NCBI GenBank assembly: GCA_902572925.1 | Contig: CACGHT010000001.1 | Coordinates: 26,800 to 90,799 of the forward strand | Direction of reading: 5' to 3' | DNA length: 64,000 bases | Source of the DNA: an uncultured Pelagibacteraceae bacterium | GTDB lineage: Bacteria; Pseudomonadota; Alphaproteobacteria; Pelagibacterales; Pelagibacteraceae | Part shown: positions 7,695 to 21,380 of the stretch, piece by piece | Layout of the letters: each line of letters starts with the position of its first letter | Numbering within the stretch: the stretch's first letter is position 1 | The notes under the pieces: generated by a model | Databases searched by the model: none | What the model was told of the DNA's origin: nothing | What the model saw: the letters and a program-made list of their open reading frames with translations, nothing else | Program-made: the position numbers and the translations under genes

Positions 7695-10600
7695 AAAAAT
7701 TTTAGTTGTAGGTGCTGGACCAATTATTATTGGTCAAGCTTGTGAATTTGATTATTCAGGAACCCAGGCTTGTAAGGCATTAAAAGATGAAGGTTATAAA
7801 GTTGTATTAATTAATTCAAATCCCGCAACAATTATGACTGATCCAGATGTTGCTGATAAAACTTATATTGAGCCTATTACTTTAGAAGTTTTAGTAAAAA
7901 TTCTCAAAAAAGAAAAACCAGATGCAATTCTTCCAACCATGGGTGGCCAGACTGCTCTTAATCTTGCAATGGAAGCAGAGAAAAAAGGGATTTTAAAAAA
8001 ATACAAAATTGAATTAATTGGTGCAAATTCAAAAGCTATCTCCAATGCGGAAGATAGAAAGAAATTTAGAAAAAACATGATTGATATTGGTTTAGATCTT
8101 CCGAAATCTGAGATCGTAAACAATATAAATCAAGCATCAAAAGTTTTAGGTAAAATTGGTTTGCCAGCAATAATCAGGCCAGCTTTTACACTTGGAGGTT
8201 TAGGGGGTGGAATAGCAAAAAATAAAAAGGATTACCTTAAAATTATCAAAAATGGTTTGCATGAGTCTCCAGTAAGCCAAGTACTTGTAGAAGAGTGCTT
8301 AGAGGGTTGGAAAGAATTTGAGATGGAGGTTGTAAGAGATAAAAAAGATAATTGTATAATTGTTTGTTCAATAGAAAATGTAGATCCTATGGGAATACAT
8401 ACAGGAGACTCGGTTACAGTTGCTCCTGCATTGACATTAACTGATAAAGAATATCAAGTAATGCGAAATGCTTCTATTGCGTGTTTGAGAAAAATTGGAG
8501 TTGAGACTGGTGGTTCAAATGTTCAATTTGCAATAAATCCAAAAAATGGGCGAATGGTAATAATTGAGATGAACCCAAGAGTATCAAGATCATCAGCCCT
8601 GGCATCAAAAGCAACTGGATTTCCCATCGCAAAAGTTGCTGCAAAACTTGCGGTTGGATATACGTTGGATGAATTAAAAAATGAAATTACTAAAGTTACT
8701 CCAGCATCATTTGAGCCAAGTATAGATTATGTAGTAACCAAAATTCCAAGATTTACTTTTGAAAAGTTTTCAACTTCTCCCGCAATTCTAGGCACATCAA
8801 TGAAATCGGTAGGGGAAGCAATGGCAATTGGAAGAAACTTTAAGGAGTCTCTTCAAAAAGCATTGGTATCTCTTGAGACTGGTTTCTCAGGATTAGACAG
8901 AATATTCAATCTAAATAAAAGACAAATTGAAAAAAAACTAAGAGAAAATATTCCAAATAAAATCTTACTTGTTGCTGAAGCAATGAGAAAAAAAATCAAG
9001 CTCAAAAGAATTTACAATTTATCAAAAATTGATCCATGGTTCTTAAACCAAATTAAAGAAATAATAGAAAATGAAATTAAGATCAAAAATAATGGATTAC
9101 CTAAAAATTTTGATGATTTTAACCAAATAAAATCAATAGGTTTTTCAGATAAAAAGCTTTCTGAGCTCTCAAATTTATCTGAAGATATTGTGAGAAAAAA
9201 AAGAACTGCGCTTAAAATTTTACCAGTATTTAAAAAGGTTGATACTTGTGCTGCAGAATTCAAATCATTTACACCATACATGTACTCAACATATCAAAGA
9301 AATTTCTCAATAAATTCAGAATGTGAGGCTGACCCATCAGCTAAGAAAAAAATTATAATATTAGGTGGAGGGCCTAATAGAATAGGACAAGGAATAGAGT
9401 TTGATTATTGCTGTTGTCAAGCCAGTTTTGCCTTAAAGGCTGCTGGTTTTGAGACTGTAATGATTAATTGTAATCCTGAGACTGTCTCAACTGATTACGA
9501 CACTAGTGATAGATTATATTTTGAGCCTTTAAAGGAAGAATATGTTTTCAATATTATAAAGAGAGAGAAAGATAAAGGTAATCTAGTCGGTATCATTACG
9601 CAATTTGGAGGACAAACTCCAATTAAATTGGCAAAATTTTTACATGATAATAATCTTCCAATTTTAGGAACTCAATACTCATCTATTGATCTAGCAGAAG
9701 ATAGAGATAGATTTAGAAAACTTTTAGAAAAATTAAATCTAAATCAAGCTAAAAGTGGAATTGCAAAAAATTTCAAACAAGCAATAGAAATATCTGAAAA
9801 AATTGGTTTGCCTTTAATGGTTAGACCTTCATACGTTCTAGGAGGAAGGGCGATGGAAATTGTTTATGAAAAAAGTCAATTAAAAAATTTTGTAGAGGAA
9901 GCGTTTAAAGCAGCAGAAAAAAATCCAATTCTTATTGATAAATTTTTAGATCATGCAATGGAGGTGGATGTTGATGCTATATCCGATGGTAAAGAAGTGC
10001 ATGTGGCTGGCATTATGCAGCATATAGAGGAGGCAGGAATTCATTCTGGGGACTCGGCTTGCAGCTTACCACCTGTTTCCATAAAACCTTTTTTACTAAA
10101 AGAAATTGAGAAACAAACGAAAAAATTAGCCCTGGCTCTGAAAGTAAAAGGTTTCATGAATGTTCAATTTGCAATAAAAAAAGATGAAATTTTTGTTATT
10201 GAAGTAAATCCAAGAGCTAGTCGGACTGTTCCTTTTGTTTCAAAAGCTAAAGGAATACCCTTGGCAAAGATAGCCTCGAGAGTTATGGCTGGGGAAAAAC
10301 TCTCAAAATTTAATTTAAAAGATAAATCTAAAGGAATGTTTGCCGTGAAAGAGGCTGTTTTTCCGTTTAATAAATTTCCAAACAGTGATTTATTGTTAGG
10401 TCCAGAAATGAAATCAACTGGAGAGGTGATGGGATTTGACAAAAATTTTGGAATGGCATACGCAAAAAGCCAAATAGCATCATCTAATTCTTTACCTACA
10501 AATGGACTGGCTTTTTTATCATTAAAAGATTCTCATAAAGATGAAGGTTTAGGGCTTGCAAAAGAACTCTTGAAACTAAAATTCCATTTGTGTGCTACAA

Positions 10601-10896
10601 AAGGAACAGCTGAATACATTAAAAAACATGGCATGAGTTGTAAAATTATAAATAAAGTAAGTAGTGGATCACCTCATATCGTTGATGTTCTCGACTCCAA
10701 AAAAATAGCTTTGGTAATTAATACTGGTGGGGGCAATACAGAACATAGATTAAACGATGCTATTGCTTTAAGAAGAGCAACACTTAAAAATAAAGTGCCC
10801 TACTGCACTAATATGTCAACAGCGCTTGCATGTATTGAGGGTATTAAATCACTTAAAACAAAAAAATTAGAGGTAACGTCTCTACAAAATATTTAA
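7672..10896 (+). CDS. carB: Carbamoyl-phosphate synthase, large subunit
   Basis: A protein of 1074 aa, the expected full length (about 1073). It carries two homologous ATP-grasp halves: the first begins near [22 protein letters not shown] and the second near [19 protein letters not shown], each followed by glycine-rich ATP-binding loops (FTLGGLGGG and YVLGGRAME) and ..[12 protein letters not shown] metal-binding segments. The last 130 residues are the MGS-like allosteric domain. It joins ammonia, bicarbonate and two ATP to make carbamoyl phosphate. It begins inside the end of carA and shares its stop with the convergent oxygenase gene through a TTAA. Confidence 0.97.
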   Translation: MPKRKDIKKILVVGAGPIIIGQACEFDYSGTQACKALKDEGYKVVLINSNPATIMTDPDVADKTYIEPITLEVLVKILKKEKPDAILPTMGGQTALNLAMEAEKKGILKKYKIELIGANSKAISNAEDRKKFRKNMIDIGLDLPKSEIVNNINQASKVLGKIGLPAIIRPAFTLGGLGGGIAKNKKDYLKIIKNGLHESPVSQVLVEECLEGWKEFEMEVVRDKKDNCIIVCSIENVDPMGIHTGDSVTVAPALTLTDKEYQVMRNASIACLRKIGVETGGSNVQFAINPKNGRMVIIEMNPRVSRSSALASKATGFPIAKVAAKLAVGYTLDELKNEITKVTPASFEPSIDYVVTKIPRFTFEKFSTSPAILGTSMKSVGEAMAIGRNFKESLQKALVSLETGFSGLDRIFNLNKRQIEKKLRENIPNKILLVAEAMRKKIKLKRIYNLSKIDPWFLNQIKEIIENEIKIKNNGLPKNFDDFNQIKSIGFSDKKLSELSNLSEDIVRKKRTALKILPVFKKVDTCAAEFKSFTPYMYSTYQRNFSINSECEADPSAKKKIIILGGGPNRIGQGIEFDYCCCQASFALKAAGFETVMINCNPETVSTDYDTSDRLYFEPLKEEYVFNIIKREKDKGNLVGIITQFGGQTPIKLAKFLHDNNLPILGTQYSSIDLAEDRDRFRKLLEKLNLNQAKSGIAKNFKQAIEISEKIGLPLMVRPSYVLGGRAMEIVYEKSQLKNFVEEAFKAAEKNPILIDKFLDHAMEVDVDAISDGKEVHVAGIMQHIEEAGIHSGDSACSLPPVSIKPFLLKEIEKQTKKLALALKVKGFMNVQFAIKKDEIFVIEVNPRASRTVPFVSKAKGIPLAKIASRVMAGEKLSKFNLKDKSKGMFAVKEAVFPFNKFPNSDLLLGPEMKSTGEVMGFDKNFGMAYAKSQIASSNSLPTNGLAFLSLKDSHKDEGLGLAKELLKLKFHLCATKGTAEYIKKHGMSCKIINKVSSGSPHIVDVLDSKKIALVINTGGGNTEHRLNDAIALRRATLKNKVPYCTNMSTALACIEGIKSLKTKKLEVTSLQNI

Positions 10897-11555
10897 TCAA
10901 CTTTCCAATCAGTTTTAAATGTAACATAATTGACTTGAATACATCGTCTTTCCTTAACAATTTTTTTCTTTTCCATACCGTGCCATGTATTTGGACCACT
11001 TGTAAATAAATAACCATAATTATGTTTGTAGGGAACTGTTTTAACTTTTTCTAATTTTTCGTTATAAAAATCAGTACCTAATTCCTCAGATTCATTTGCA
11101 TTATTAACAAAAATGAGTCCTGACATTAATTTTTCTTTAATGTCACAATGTGGCTTTAACCAAAAACCTTCACGATCACATATAACTTCAAGTCTGACAT
11201 ATGAACCCGTTAAATCTTTATTAATCATTTTGGAGATCGTTTCGCATGTTTCTTTAGATTGAAGTTCATTAATGAATTTTACTAAATGTGGAAATTGAGA
11301 AGCATTTTCTTTTGTAACAAAACATCTAAATTTGATTGCCTTACCGCCTGAAGCTATGCCTTCTCTAAATTCGGCGGCACCACCATCAATTGCTCTTGTA
11401 CCATCATAATTGAGATTATGTTTGCTTACATCGGGAATGTCTGCACCTTCTATTTCTTTAATAGCTTCTTGACTTAAGGCATTATTATATTCCCAGTGAT
11501 TAAATGGTAATTCATACTTTTTTGAGTTTTTCAATATAGAATTAAGAAAAGTCAT
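10893..11555 (-). CDS. Putative 2-oxoglutarate/Fe(II)-dependent oxygenase
   Basis: A protein of 220 aa. A possible facial triad is visible as His136-Cys-Asp138 (KPHCDIKEK) and His192 (TWHGMEKK), with Arg203/Arg204 as the likely 2-oxoglutarate carboxylate ligand ([11 protein letters not shown]). Spacing and the following strand-forming segment fit the 2OG-Fe(II) oxygenase double-stranded beta-helix fold. The substrate is unknown. The start overlaps the end of the ELM1-family gene by 14 bp, so the two are probably one operon. The stop interlocks with that of carB. An alternative is a non-enzymatic cupin-like protein, but the triad argues against it. Confidence 0.72.
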   Translation of the reverse strand: MTFLNSILKNSKKYELPFNHWEYNNALSQEAIKEIEGADIPDVSKHNLNYDGTRAIDGGAAEFREGIASGGKAIKFRCFVTKENASQFPHLVKFINELQSKETCETISKMINKDLTGSYVRLEVICDREGFWLKPHCDIKEKLMSGLIFVNNANESEELGTDFYNEKLEKVKTVPYKHNYGYLFTSGPNTWHGMEKKKIVKERRCIQVNYVTFKTDWKVD

Positions 11556-12492
11556 AATCTTTAAATTGTTTCTCTATATATCCCGATATTCTATCAGTTT
11601 CATTAAGTTTTTTATAATTCCATTCTTCTACTCCGTCCCCTAAGTTTTTAATTATTTCTAGGGATTTAAAAAGCTCAAAAAATTTTTTGAAACGAATATT
11701 TTTTTTAACAGCTGGCATTTGAGCCACATATATAGGTCTCCCCGACATAGCTGCCTCAGATATCATAGATGTAGAGTCGCAAGTTACAATAATATGATTA
11801 GCTAGTTTAAGTGATGACAAATAGGCTTTCTTATCAATATCTTGAATTATAATCTGATCATCATCAAAAAAATTTCGAGCTTTTTCTATAATTCTTTGCG
11901 GTGTTCTCATTGAAGGTATAAATATTAGCTGATAACCTTGATTTATGAAATTTTTTTTAGTTTTAATAAAAATTTCCTCAATTATTTCATCATTAAAATC
12001 ATAATACTTATTTGGGCCACCAGCGATAAACACAATTACTTTTTCTTTTTTAATTCTAGGTTTTAAATAATTAACATTTTCCTCTAACTCTTTTTCGGTA
12101 AGATAATGAATTGCTCCTTTGGTTTTAATAACATTTTTCCCCTCAAGACCATCGTGCTCTGGTGCAATAACAAAATCAAAATTATTTAATGATACTTTTG
12201 GATCTTGAATATGAATGTTCATAATTTTACTTCCAAATTTTTTTTTTAAAAAGATGGATGGGACTACACTTTTTCTCCCACATGAAATTACTACATTAAA
12301 TTTTTCTGATATATTATTTTTGAAAACAAAATCTTTTACGGGTGTTAATTTTGGAGGAATCATTTTCCAAAAATTATTTAATTCAATTTTTTCGTGTATA
12401 AATTCAAGATTAAGAGCTTTGGCAAGCCCCTCGACTTGGCTAATCATGCCATGCATACCCTCGGTCAATAATAAACCTTTTAATTTAGTCAT
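11542..12492 (-). CDS. ELM1/GtrOC1 (DUF1022) family protein
   Basis: A protein of 316 aa resembling the ELM1 family: the plant mitochondrial fission factor and its bacterial, mostly alphaproteobacterial, relatives. Typical features are the N-terminal TEGMHGMISQVEGLAKAL motif, VISCGRKSVVPSIFLKK, IHIQDPKVSLNNFDFVIAPEHD (the D.VI.P.HD box), IAGGPNKYYDF and the C-terminal TCDSTSMISEAAMSGRPIYV, which recalls GT-B glycosyltransferases. The bacterial function is not established. It starts 21 bp from the divergent trxB start, and the downstream oxygenase overlaps its end. Confidence 0.87.
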   Translation of the reverse strand: MTKLKGLLLTEGMHGMISQVEGLAKALNLEFIHEKIELNNFWKMIPPKLTPVKDFVFKNNISEKFNVVISCGRKSVVPSIFLKKKFGSKIMNIHIQDPKVSLNNFDFVIAPEHDGLEGKNVIKTKGAIHYLTEKELEENVNYLKPRIKKEKVIVFIAGGPNKYYDFNDEIIEEIFIKTKKNFINQGYQLIFIPSMRTPQRIIEKARNFFDDDQIIIQDIDKKAYLSSLKLANHIIVTCDSTSMISEAAMSGRPIYVAQMPAVKKNIRFKKFFELFKSLEIIKNLGDGVEEWNYKKLNETDRISGYIEKQFKDYDFS

Positions 12493-12513
12493 TTATCACT
12501 ATATAGCTTTCAT

Positions 12514-13458
12514 ATGAGTCAAAATCCAACTAAACACACAAAAGTGTTAATAATTGGGTCTGGTCCTGCTGGATACACTGCTGCAGTTTATGCGGCGAGA
12601 GCAATGTTAAATCCAATTTTGGTTTATGGGGCGGAGCCTGGAGGCCAATTAACTACAACAACAGACGTTGAAAACTTTCCTGGATTTGCTGATGTTATTC
12701 AAGGTCCATGGCTTATGGATCAAATGAAAGAGCAAGCAAAATCAGTTGGAACAGAAATGATTGAAGATCATATAAGTTCAGTAAATTTAAAAACAACCCC
12801 TTTTGAGGCTGTAGGTGACACTGGTCAAAAATATACTGCTGATAGCATAATAATTTCCACAGGTGCCCAAGCTAGATGGTTAAATATTAAATCTGAACAG
12901 GAGTTCAGAGGATTTGGTGTATCGGCGTGTGCAACATGTGATGGTTTTTTCTTTAAAGATAAGGAAGTTGCTGTTGTAGGTGGAGGTAATGCGGCTGTTG
13001 AGGAAGCAATGTTTCTCACAAAATTTGCGTCAAAAGTAAAATTAATTCACAGAAGAGATAGTTTAAGAGCTGAAAAAATGCTTCAAAAAAAACTTATGGA
13101 AAATAAAAAAATTGAAATCATTTGGGATACAGTTGTTGAAGATGTAATTGGAGATAAAGATCCAAAAAATGTTAAAGGAATTAAAGTTAAGAATGTGAAA
13201 ACAAATAAAATTGATGAAATAAAATTAGACGGTGTTTTCATTGCTATTGGTCATGACCCTGCAACGCAATTATTTAAAGATCAACTTAGTATGGATAATG
13301 AGGGTTATTTGATAACAAAACCGGATTCAACAGAAACTAATGTACCAGGTGTTTATGCAGCTGGAGACGTAAAGGATAAAACATTTAGGCAAGCCGTAAC
13401 TGCTGCTGGTATGGGGTGTATGGCAGCACTAGAGGCTGAAAAGTTTTTATCTCATTAA
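12514..13458 (+). CDS. trxB: Thioredoxin-disulfide reductase
   Basis: A protein of 314 aa, the normal length. The FAD-binding GxGxxG is at the N-terminus (IIGSGPAGYTAA), the redox-active pair Cys139-Ala-Thr-Cys142 lies in SACATCDGFFF, the NADPH-binding VVGGGNAAVEEA follows, and GVYAAGDVKDKTFRQ near the C-terminus completes the FAD site. It reduces thioredoxin with NADPH in the cytoplasm. Its start is 21 bp from the divergent ELM1-family gene, so any promoter must overlap that coding region. The next gene begins directly after its stop codon. Confidence 0.97.
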   Translation: MSQNPTKHTKVLIIGSGPAGYTAAVYAARAMLNPILVYGAEPGGQLTTTTDVENFPGFADVIQGPWLMDQMKEQAKSVGTEMIEDHISSVNLKTTPFEAVGDTGQKYTADSIIISTGAQARWLNIKSEQEFRGFGVSACATCDGFFFKDKEVAVVGGGNAAVEEAMFLTKFASKVKLIHRRDSLRAEKMLQKKLMENKKIEIIWDTVVEDVIGDKDPKNVKGIKVKNVKTNKIDEIKLDGVFIAIGHDPATQLFKDQLSMDNEGYLITKPDSTETNVPGVYAAGDVKDKTFRQAVTAAGMGCMAALEAEKFLSH

Positions 13459-13459
13459 G

Positions 13460-14407
13460 GTGAAAAATAATCTCCATGTTTTCTTAGGCGCTACAGTTGC
13501 AGATGCAGCAGCCAGACCATTACATTGGGTATATAATCAAAAAAAATTAGGTGTTTATATTAAAGGAAAAAAGGACTTTTCTTTCTTAAAAAATAATAGA
13601 AGTCCCTTCTATAATATCAAAACTGGGAAAGTCTCTGGTTACAATGAAATTAGCCAAGTGATGTTTCACACACTATTGGATGGACACGAAAATATAGAGA
13701 AACGTTTCAAAAAAAAAATCCTTAAAAACTTTGGCCCTGGAAGTAAATATTGGAAAAATTTAAAACTGAGATCTAAATATAAAAAAGTCAAAGACTGGCG
13801 TGGTATAATCAAGGGACCGTGGATACATCAAAATATTATTGAGACGGTAAAAAATATCAAGTTGAAAAAGAAGATCTCTGGTGGTGTAAAAGTCAATGAG
13901 TCAGATGGTTTTTGTGCTACTCTTCCATATTTTCTATATGGCTTTGATTTTAAAAGTTTAGAAAAAATTTTCAAAATTGTAACAGTTTCAAAAATAAGTT
14001 TTAAATATGCTATGGCAAAATTTTATTTAATAGATTTTGCGTTAAAGGGAGCTGAAGACCCAATTAAAGAATTCATTAAAAAATTCAATAGAAACAATTT
14101 TTTTAAAGGAATTGTTGATGACATTAAAAAAATAAGAAAATTTCGAACAAAGTTTGATCCAACTACGATAAAGAAACTAGGTATGGCTTGTAGCTACCCA
14201 GGAACTTTTAACAGCTCAATATATACAATTATTAATTCAAAAAATTATAAAGACGCTATTTTAAAAACAATAAAGGCAGGTGGGTGCAATTGTTCAAGAG
14301 CAAATTTTACTGGAGCATATTTTGCAGCTTTAAAAGGTATAAATTCTATTCCAAATAATTGGATTAAAAAAACAATTCCAGCAAAAAAGATTTTAAATGA
14401 AAAATAA
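13460..14407 (+). CDS. ADP-ribosylglycohydrolase / J1-crystallin-like protein
   Basis: A protein of 315 aa. The N-terminal FLGATVADAAARPLHWVY resembles the GAAVGDALGxPxEW opening of ADP-ribosylglycohydrolases, and the C-terminal TIKAGGCNCSRANFTGAYFAA resembles the GGDNCSRA segment of the J1-crystallin-like subgroup. Typical acidic metal ligands (GD at the N-terminus, DDT or GGD) are replaced, so catalysis by the usual dinuclear magnesium site is doubtful. GTG at 13460 is the start, one base after the trxB stop, suggesting co-translation. The substrate and role are unknown. Confidence 0.6.
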   Translation: MKNNLHVFLGATVADAAARPLHWVYNQKKLGVYIKGKKDFSFLKNNRSPFYNIKTGKVSGYNEISQVMFHTLLDGHENIEKRFKKKILKNFGPGSKYWKNLKLRSKYKKVKDWRGIIKGPWIHQNIIETVKNIKLKKKISGGVKVNESDGFCATLPYFLYGFDFKSLEKIFKIVTVSKISFKYAMAKFYLIDFALKGAEDPIKEFIKKFNRNNFFKGIVDDIKKIRKFRTKFDPTTIKKLGMACSYPGTFNSSIYTIINSKNYKDAILKTIKAGGCNCSRANFTGAYFAALKGINSIPNNWIKKTIPAKKILNEK

Positions 14408-17790
<3,383 letters not shown>

Positions 17791-17809
<19 letters not shown>

Positions 17810-18543
17810 TCATCACAGGTGGAGCAACAAGAATAGGTGCTGCAATTGCAAAAAAACTTTCAGGTCCAAATAAAGAGTTAGTTCTTCATTTTAATAAATC
17901 AAAATCTAAAGCACTAATTCTCAAAAAAAAATTAGAAGGCAATGGAACTAAAGTTTATTTAGTCAAAGGTGATTTAAGTAAAGAAAAAGATATTATCAAA
18001 ATTATCAAATTAGCAAAATCTAAATTAAAGTATTTTGATTGTCTTGTTAATAATGCTTCGTTATTTGAGAATGATAAATTAGCAAATTTTAATAACAAAA
18101 GTTGGGAGAAACATATATCAACCAATTTAAAAGCACCTGCACTTTTAACTAAAGAATTTTCTAAAAATATTAGAGGAAATAATAACAATATTATTAACAT
18201 TATTGATCAAAGAATTTTTAAACTAACTCCATATTTCTTTTCTTACACTATTAGTAAATCCGGTCTTTATACTTTGACAAAAACGAGTGCTATGAGCCTT
18301 TCTCCTAAAATAAGGGTAAATGGTATTGCCCCAGGACCTACTATCAAAAATCAAAGGCAGACTGAAAAACATTTTAAAAAACAATATCTTGCTACTCCTT
18401 TAAAAAGACAGGTTGATGTTAATGAGATTTGTAATGCTGTTGACTTTTTTATAAAAAGCAGATCTATTACTGGTCAAGTGCTGGCAATTGATAGTGGCCA
18501 AAGTTTAAACTGGCAAACACCAGATGTTCTAGGTAAGGAATGA
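17791..18543 (+). CDS. Short-chain dehydrogenase, pteridine reductase-like
   Basis: A protein of 250 aa. The NADP-binding loop is [11 protein letters not shown] (10-20), followed by LVNNAS. In place of the usual catalytic serine there is Asp139 ([12 protein letters not shown]), 13 residues before Tyr152, with Lys156 after it. That Asp-Tyr-Lys spacing is the one known from trypanosomatid pteridine reductase PTR1. It overlaps folB by 4 bp (ATGA), so a role in reducing pterin or dihydrofolate is likely. It overlaps uvrB by 19 bp; a later start is possible. Confidence 0.78.
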
Positions 18544-18965
18544 AAAAAAATAACTTTAAAATTGTTAAAATTGATAAAGGAAAATCTCTTTTCAATTACG
18601 AAAAAAAAATCCTTATAAACGAGTTAATACTAGATTTAAAACTTGGATATTATGATTTTGAAAGAGAAAATGCTCAAAAAGTAAAATTTAGCCTTGAAAT
18701 AGATTATCAAGATAAAAAACCGTCAAATGATAAAGATTTAAAATCAATAGTTAATTATGGAACTATTGTTAAACTGATAAGAAAACTGGTTAAGAAAAAA
18801 CATTATAATTTTTTAGAGACTCTTGCAGAGGCTGTCTTTGACGAATTATTTAAAGATAAAAGAATTGCTAAGATAATGCTCAAAATTGAAAAATTAGAGA
18901 TTTTAAAAGAATGCTCATCTGTTGGTATTCAAATTACCAAAAAGAGAAGTCATGATAAGTTCTGA
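18540..18965 (+). CDS. folB: Dihydroneopterin aldolase family protein
   Basis: A protein of 141 aa. After a 25-residue N-terminal extension it shows the FolB pattern: [23 protein letters not shown], the [14 protein letters not shown] helix, the [14 protein letters not shown] helix with the conserved Glu, and a C-terminal [20 protein letters not shown]. The enzyme splits dihydroneopterin to 6-hydroxymethyl-dihydropterin in folate synthesis. It is coupled by ATGA to the SDR gene and overlaps uvrC by 14 bp. The extension before INELIL may be real or reflect an upstream start choice. Confidence 0.87.
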   Translation: MKKNNFKIVKIDKGKSLFNYEKKILINELILDLKLGYYDFERENAQKVKFSLEIDYQDKKPSNDKDLKSIVNYGTIVKLIRKLVKKKHYNFLETLAEAVFDELFKDKRIAKIMLKIEKLEILKECSSVGIQITKKRSHDKF

Positions 18966-20787
18966 TATTGGAAAAGAAATAATAAAAAAAGAACTGCCCT
19001 TAATCCCAAAACTTCCTGGTGTTTATAGGATGTTGAACGAAAAAGAAGAAATTCTTTATGTTGGTAAAGCCAAAAATTTACCCAATAGACTCAAAAGTTA
19101 TGTAGCTGAAAAAAACCATATCATTAGAACCGAGAGAATGTTGTCACAAACTAGAAAATTGGAGATCACAACTACATCTAATGAAAGTGAAGCTTTACTT
19201 CTTGAAGCAAATTTAATCAAAAAATATAAACCAAAATTTAATATTTTACTAAGAGATGATAAATCTTTTCCTTTTATATTCATTGGCAACAAAGATAAAT
19301 GGCCACAAATAAAAAGACACAGAGGAAAAAAAACTACTGAAGGTTTTTATTTTGGACCTTTTGCATCTGCTGGATCAGCTAACTGGACAATTAAAATGAT
19401 CCAAAAAATATTTCATCTTAGAGTTTGTGATGATACTGTGTTCAAAAACAGAGAACGACCATGTATTTTGTACCAAATTAAAAGATGCTCTGGCCCATGC
19501 GTTGGTTACATAGAAAGTGAGGAATATAAAAAGACTGTTGATGATGCTATTGAGTTTGTTTCTGGTAAATCAAGGAAAATACAAAAAAGCCTCTCGGAGC
19601 AGATGGAAAAAGCTAGCGAAAATTTAGATTTTGAAAAAGCTGTAATTTTAAGAGATCGAATAAAGTCATTGAATATTATTCAATCATCACAAAGAATTAA
19701 TGAAGCTAATCTTATAGAGGCTGATGTAATCGCAGGTTATAAGGAGTCCGGCAAAGCTTGTATTCAGGTTTTTTTTTATAGGTCAAAACAAAACTGGGGT
19801 AATCAATCTTTTTTTCCAAAACATGATCCCGATGAGAATTTAAGCAATATAATTAATTCTTTTGTCACACAATTTTATGAAAATAAAAGTGTACCCTCCT
19901 CAATAATATTATCTGAAGAGATAAAAGAAAAAGTTTTAATCGAAAAAACACTCTCTCTTAAAGAAAAAAAACAAGTTACTATATCAATAGCTAAAAAAGG
20001 GTCAAAATTAAAAGTAATTAATCAAGCAATAAAAAACGCTAAAGAGAGTTTAAATAGAAAGCTTTATGAAAGTCAAAATAATAAGGAATTATTTGAAGCT
20101 GTGGCAAGTAAATTTAATCTAGAGACAAATATTAATCTGATAGAGGTTTATGATAACAGTCATATACAGGGAACAAACAGTGTAGGTGCATTGATTGCTT
20201 ATGGTGATGATGGATTTATTAAAAAAAGATATAGAAAATTTAACATCAAGCTAAAAAAGAATGAACGAGATGATTATGGAATGATGAGAGAAGTTTTGAA
20301 TAGAAGATTTAAAAGAGCAATACAAGAAAAAGATAACTATTTAACTTTTCCTGATCTAGTAATGGTAGATGGAGGAAAAGGGCAATATTCAGTAGCTAGA
20401 GAAACACTAAATGAACTTGGGCTTCATGATATTCCTATAATTGCAATTGCTAAAGGTAAATATAGAAATAGTGGAAATGAGACTTTCTTTCATAATGGAA
20501 AGGAATTTAAATTCATTAAAAATGATCCTACTTTATTCTTTCTTCAGAGAATAAGAGATGAGTCTCATCGTTTTGCAATTAGTGCTCATAGAGCAAAAAG
20601 GAAGAAGGGTATTAGTAAATCGCTATTGGACCAAATTGACGGAATAGGGTCCATAAGAAAAAGAGCTTTATTAAACCATTTTGGATCAGCTAGGGCAGTT
20701 GAGTCTGCAAGTCTAGATGAAATTAAATCTGTAGAGGGGGTTGAAGAAAAAGTTGCAAAAAAAATATATAACTTTTTTCATGAATAA
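18952..20787 (+). CDS. uvrC: Excinuclease ABC subunit C
   Basis: A protein of 611 aa. It has an N-terminal GIY-YIG nuclease ([22 protein letters not shown]), a cysteine cluster ([17 protein letters not shown]), a UVR domain ([20 protein letters not shown]), an RNase H-like nuclease ([17 protein letters not shown] and [10 protein letters not shown]) and C-terminal helix-hairpin-helix motifs ([16 protein letters not shown]). It cuts both sides of a lesion with UvrB. I chose ATG 18952 over a TTG at 18922 because an AGAGAAG ribosome site precedes it. It overlaps the folB end by 14 bp. Confidence 0.96.
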   Translation: MISSDIGKEIIKKELPLIPKLPGVYRMLNEKEEILYVGKAKNLPNRLKSYVAEKNHIIRTERMLSQTRKLEITTTSNESEALLLEANLIKKYKPKFNILLRDDKSFPFIFIGNKDKWPQIKRHRGKKTTEGFYFGPFASAGSANWTIKMIQKIFHLRVCDDTVFKNRERPCILYQIKRCSGPCVGYIESEEYKKTVDDAIEFVSGKSRKIQKSLSEQMEKASENLDFEKAVILRDRIKSLNIIQSSQRINEANLIEADVIAGYKESGKACIQVFFYRSKQNWGNQSFFPKHDPDENLSNIINSFVTQFYENKSVPSSIILSEEIKEKVLIEKTLSLKEKKQVTISIAKKGSKLKVINQAIKNAKESLNRKLYESQNNKELFEAVASKFNLETNINLIEVYDNSHIQGTNSVGALIAYGDDGFIKKRYRKFNIKLKKNERDDYGMMREVLNRRFKRAIQEKDNYLTFPDLVMVDGGKGQYSVARETLNELGLHDIPIIAIAKGKYRNSGNETFFHNGKEFKFIKNDPTLFFLQRIRDESHRFAISAHRAKRKKGISKSLLDQIDGIGSIRKRALLNHFGSARAVESASLDEIKSVEGVEEKVAKKIYNFFHE

Positions 20788-20795
20788 AAAAAATT

Positions 20796-21380
20796 ATGCT
20801 TAAAAAAATACCAAATATTTTAACTATAGGAAGAATTTTGATTGTTCCTTTTTTTGTGTTGGCATTTTACTTACCAGGTTTTTATGGAGATTTGACAGCA
20901 CTAATTTTATTCATAGTTGCATCTTTCACAGATTTTTTAGATGGGATGCTAGCAAGATTTCTTGGAGAAGAGTCTAAACTTGGAGAATTACTTGATCCTA
21001 TCGCAGATAAAATTATTGTCGCAACTGCTTTAATACTTCTGGTAATGGATGGAACAATAAGACATTACGAAGTGATAGCAGCAATTATTATCCTGACTCG
21101 AGAAATTTTGATATCTGGATTAAGGGAATTTTTGGCAAAAGGAAAAATTAAACTACCAGTTTCAAATCTAGCAAAATTAAAAACTGTATTACAAATGGTT
21201 TCTATTGCACTTTTACTCTCAGGTGAAACTGGAAATAAAATTATCAATTTTCAAGATTATAATGCTCAAACTATTGGAATAATTCTTTTATGGCTTTCGG
21301 CTGCCTTAACTCTTTTTACGGGATATGAATATATGCGAAAAGGTATTGATCACGCAATCTCAGAAGATAATAAAGATTAA
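20796..21380 (+). CDS. pgsA: CDP-diacylglycerol--glycerol-3-phosphate 3-phosphatidyltransferase
   Basis: A protein of 194 aa with four or more membrane segments and the CDP-alcohol phosphatidyltransferase signature DFLDGMLARFLGEESKLGELLDPIADK, i.e. the DGx2ARx8Gx3Dx3D motif. It makes phosphatidylglycerol phosphate, the first committed step to phosphatidylglycerol, in the inner membrane. The N-terminal IPNILTIGRILIVPFF is typical of PgsA. It follows uvrC after 8 bp, a pairing common in bacteria. Its stop TAA interlocks with that of the convergent ilvE. Confidence 0.95.
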   Translation: MLKKIPNILTIGRILIVPFFVLAFYLPGFYGDLTALILFIVASFTDFLDGMLARFLGEESKLGELLDPIADKIIVATALILLVMDGTIRHYEVIAAIIILTREILISGLREFLAKGKIKLPVSNLAKLKTVLQMVSIALLLSGETGNKIINFQDYNAQTIGIILLWLSAALTLFTGYEYMRKGIDHAISEDNKD

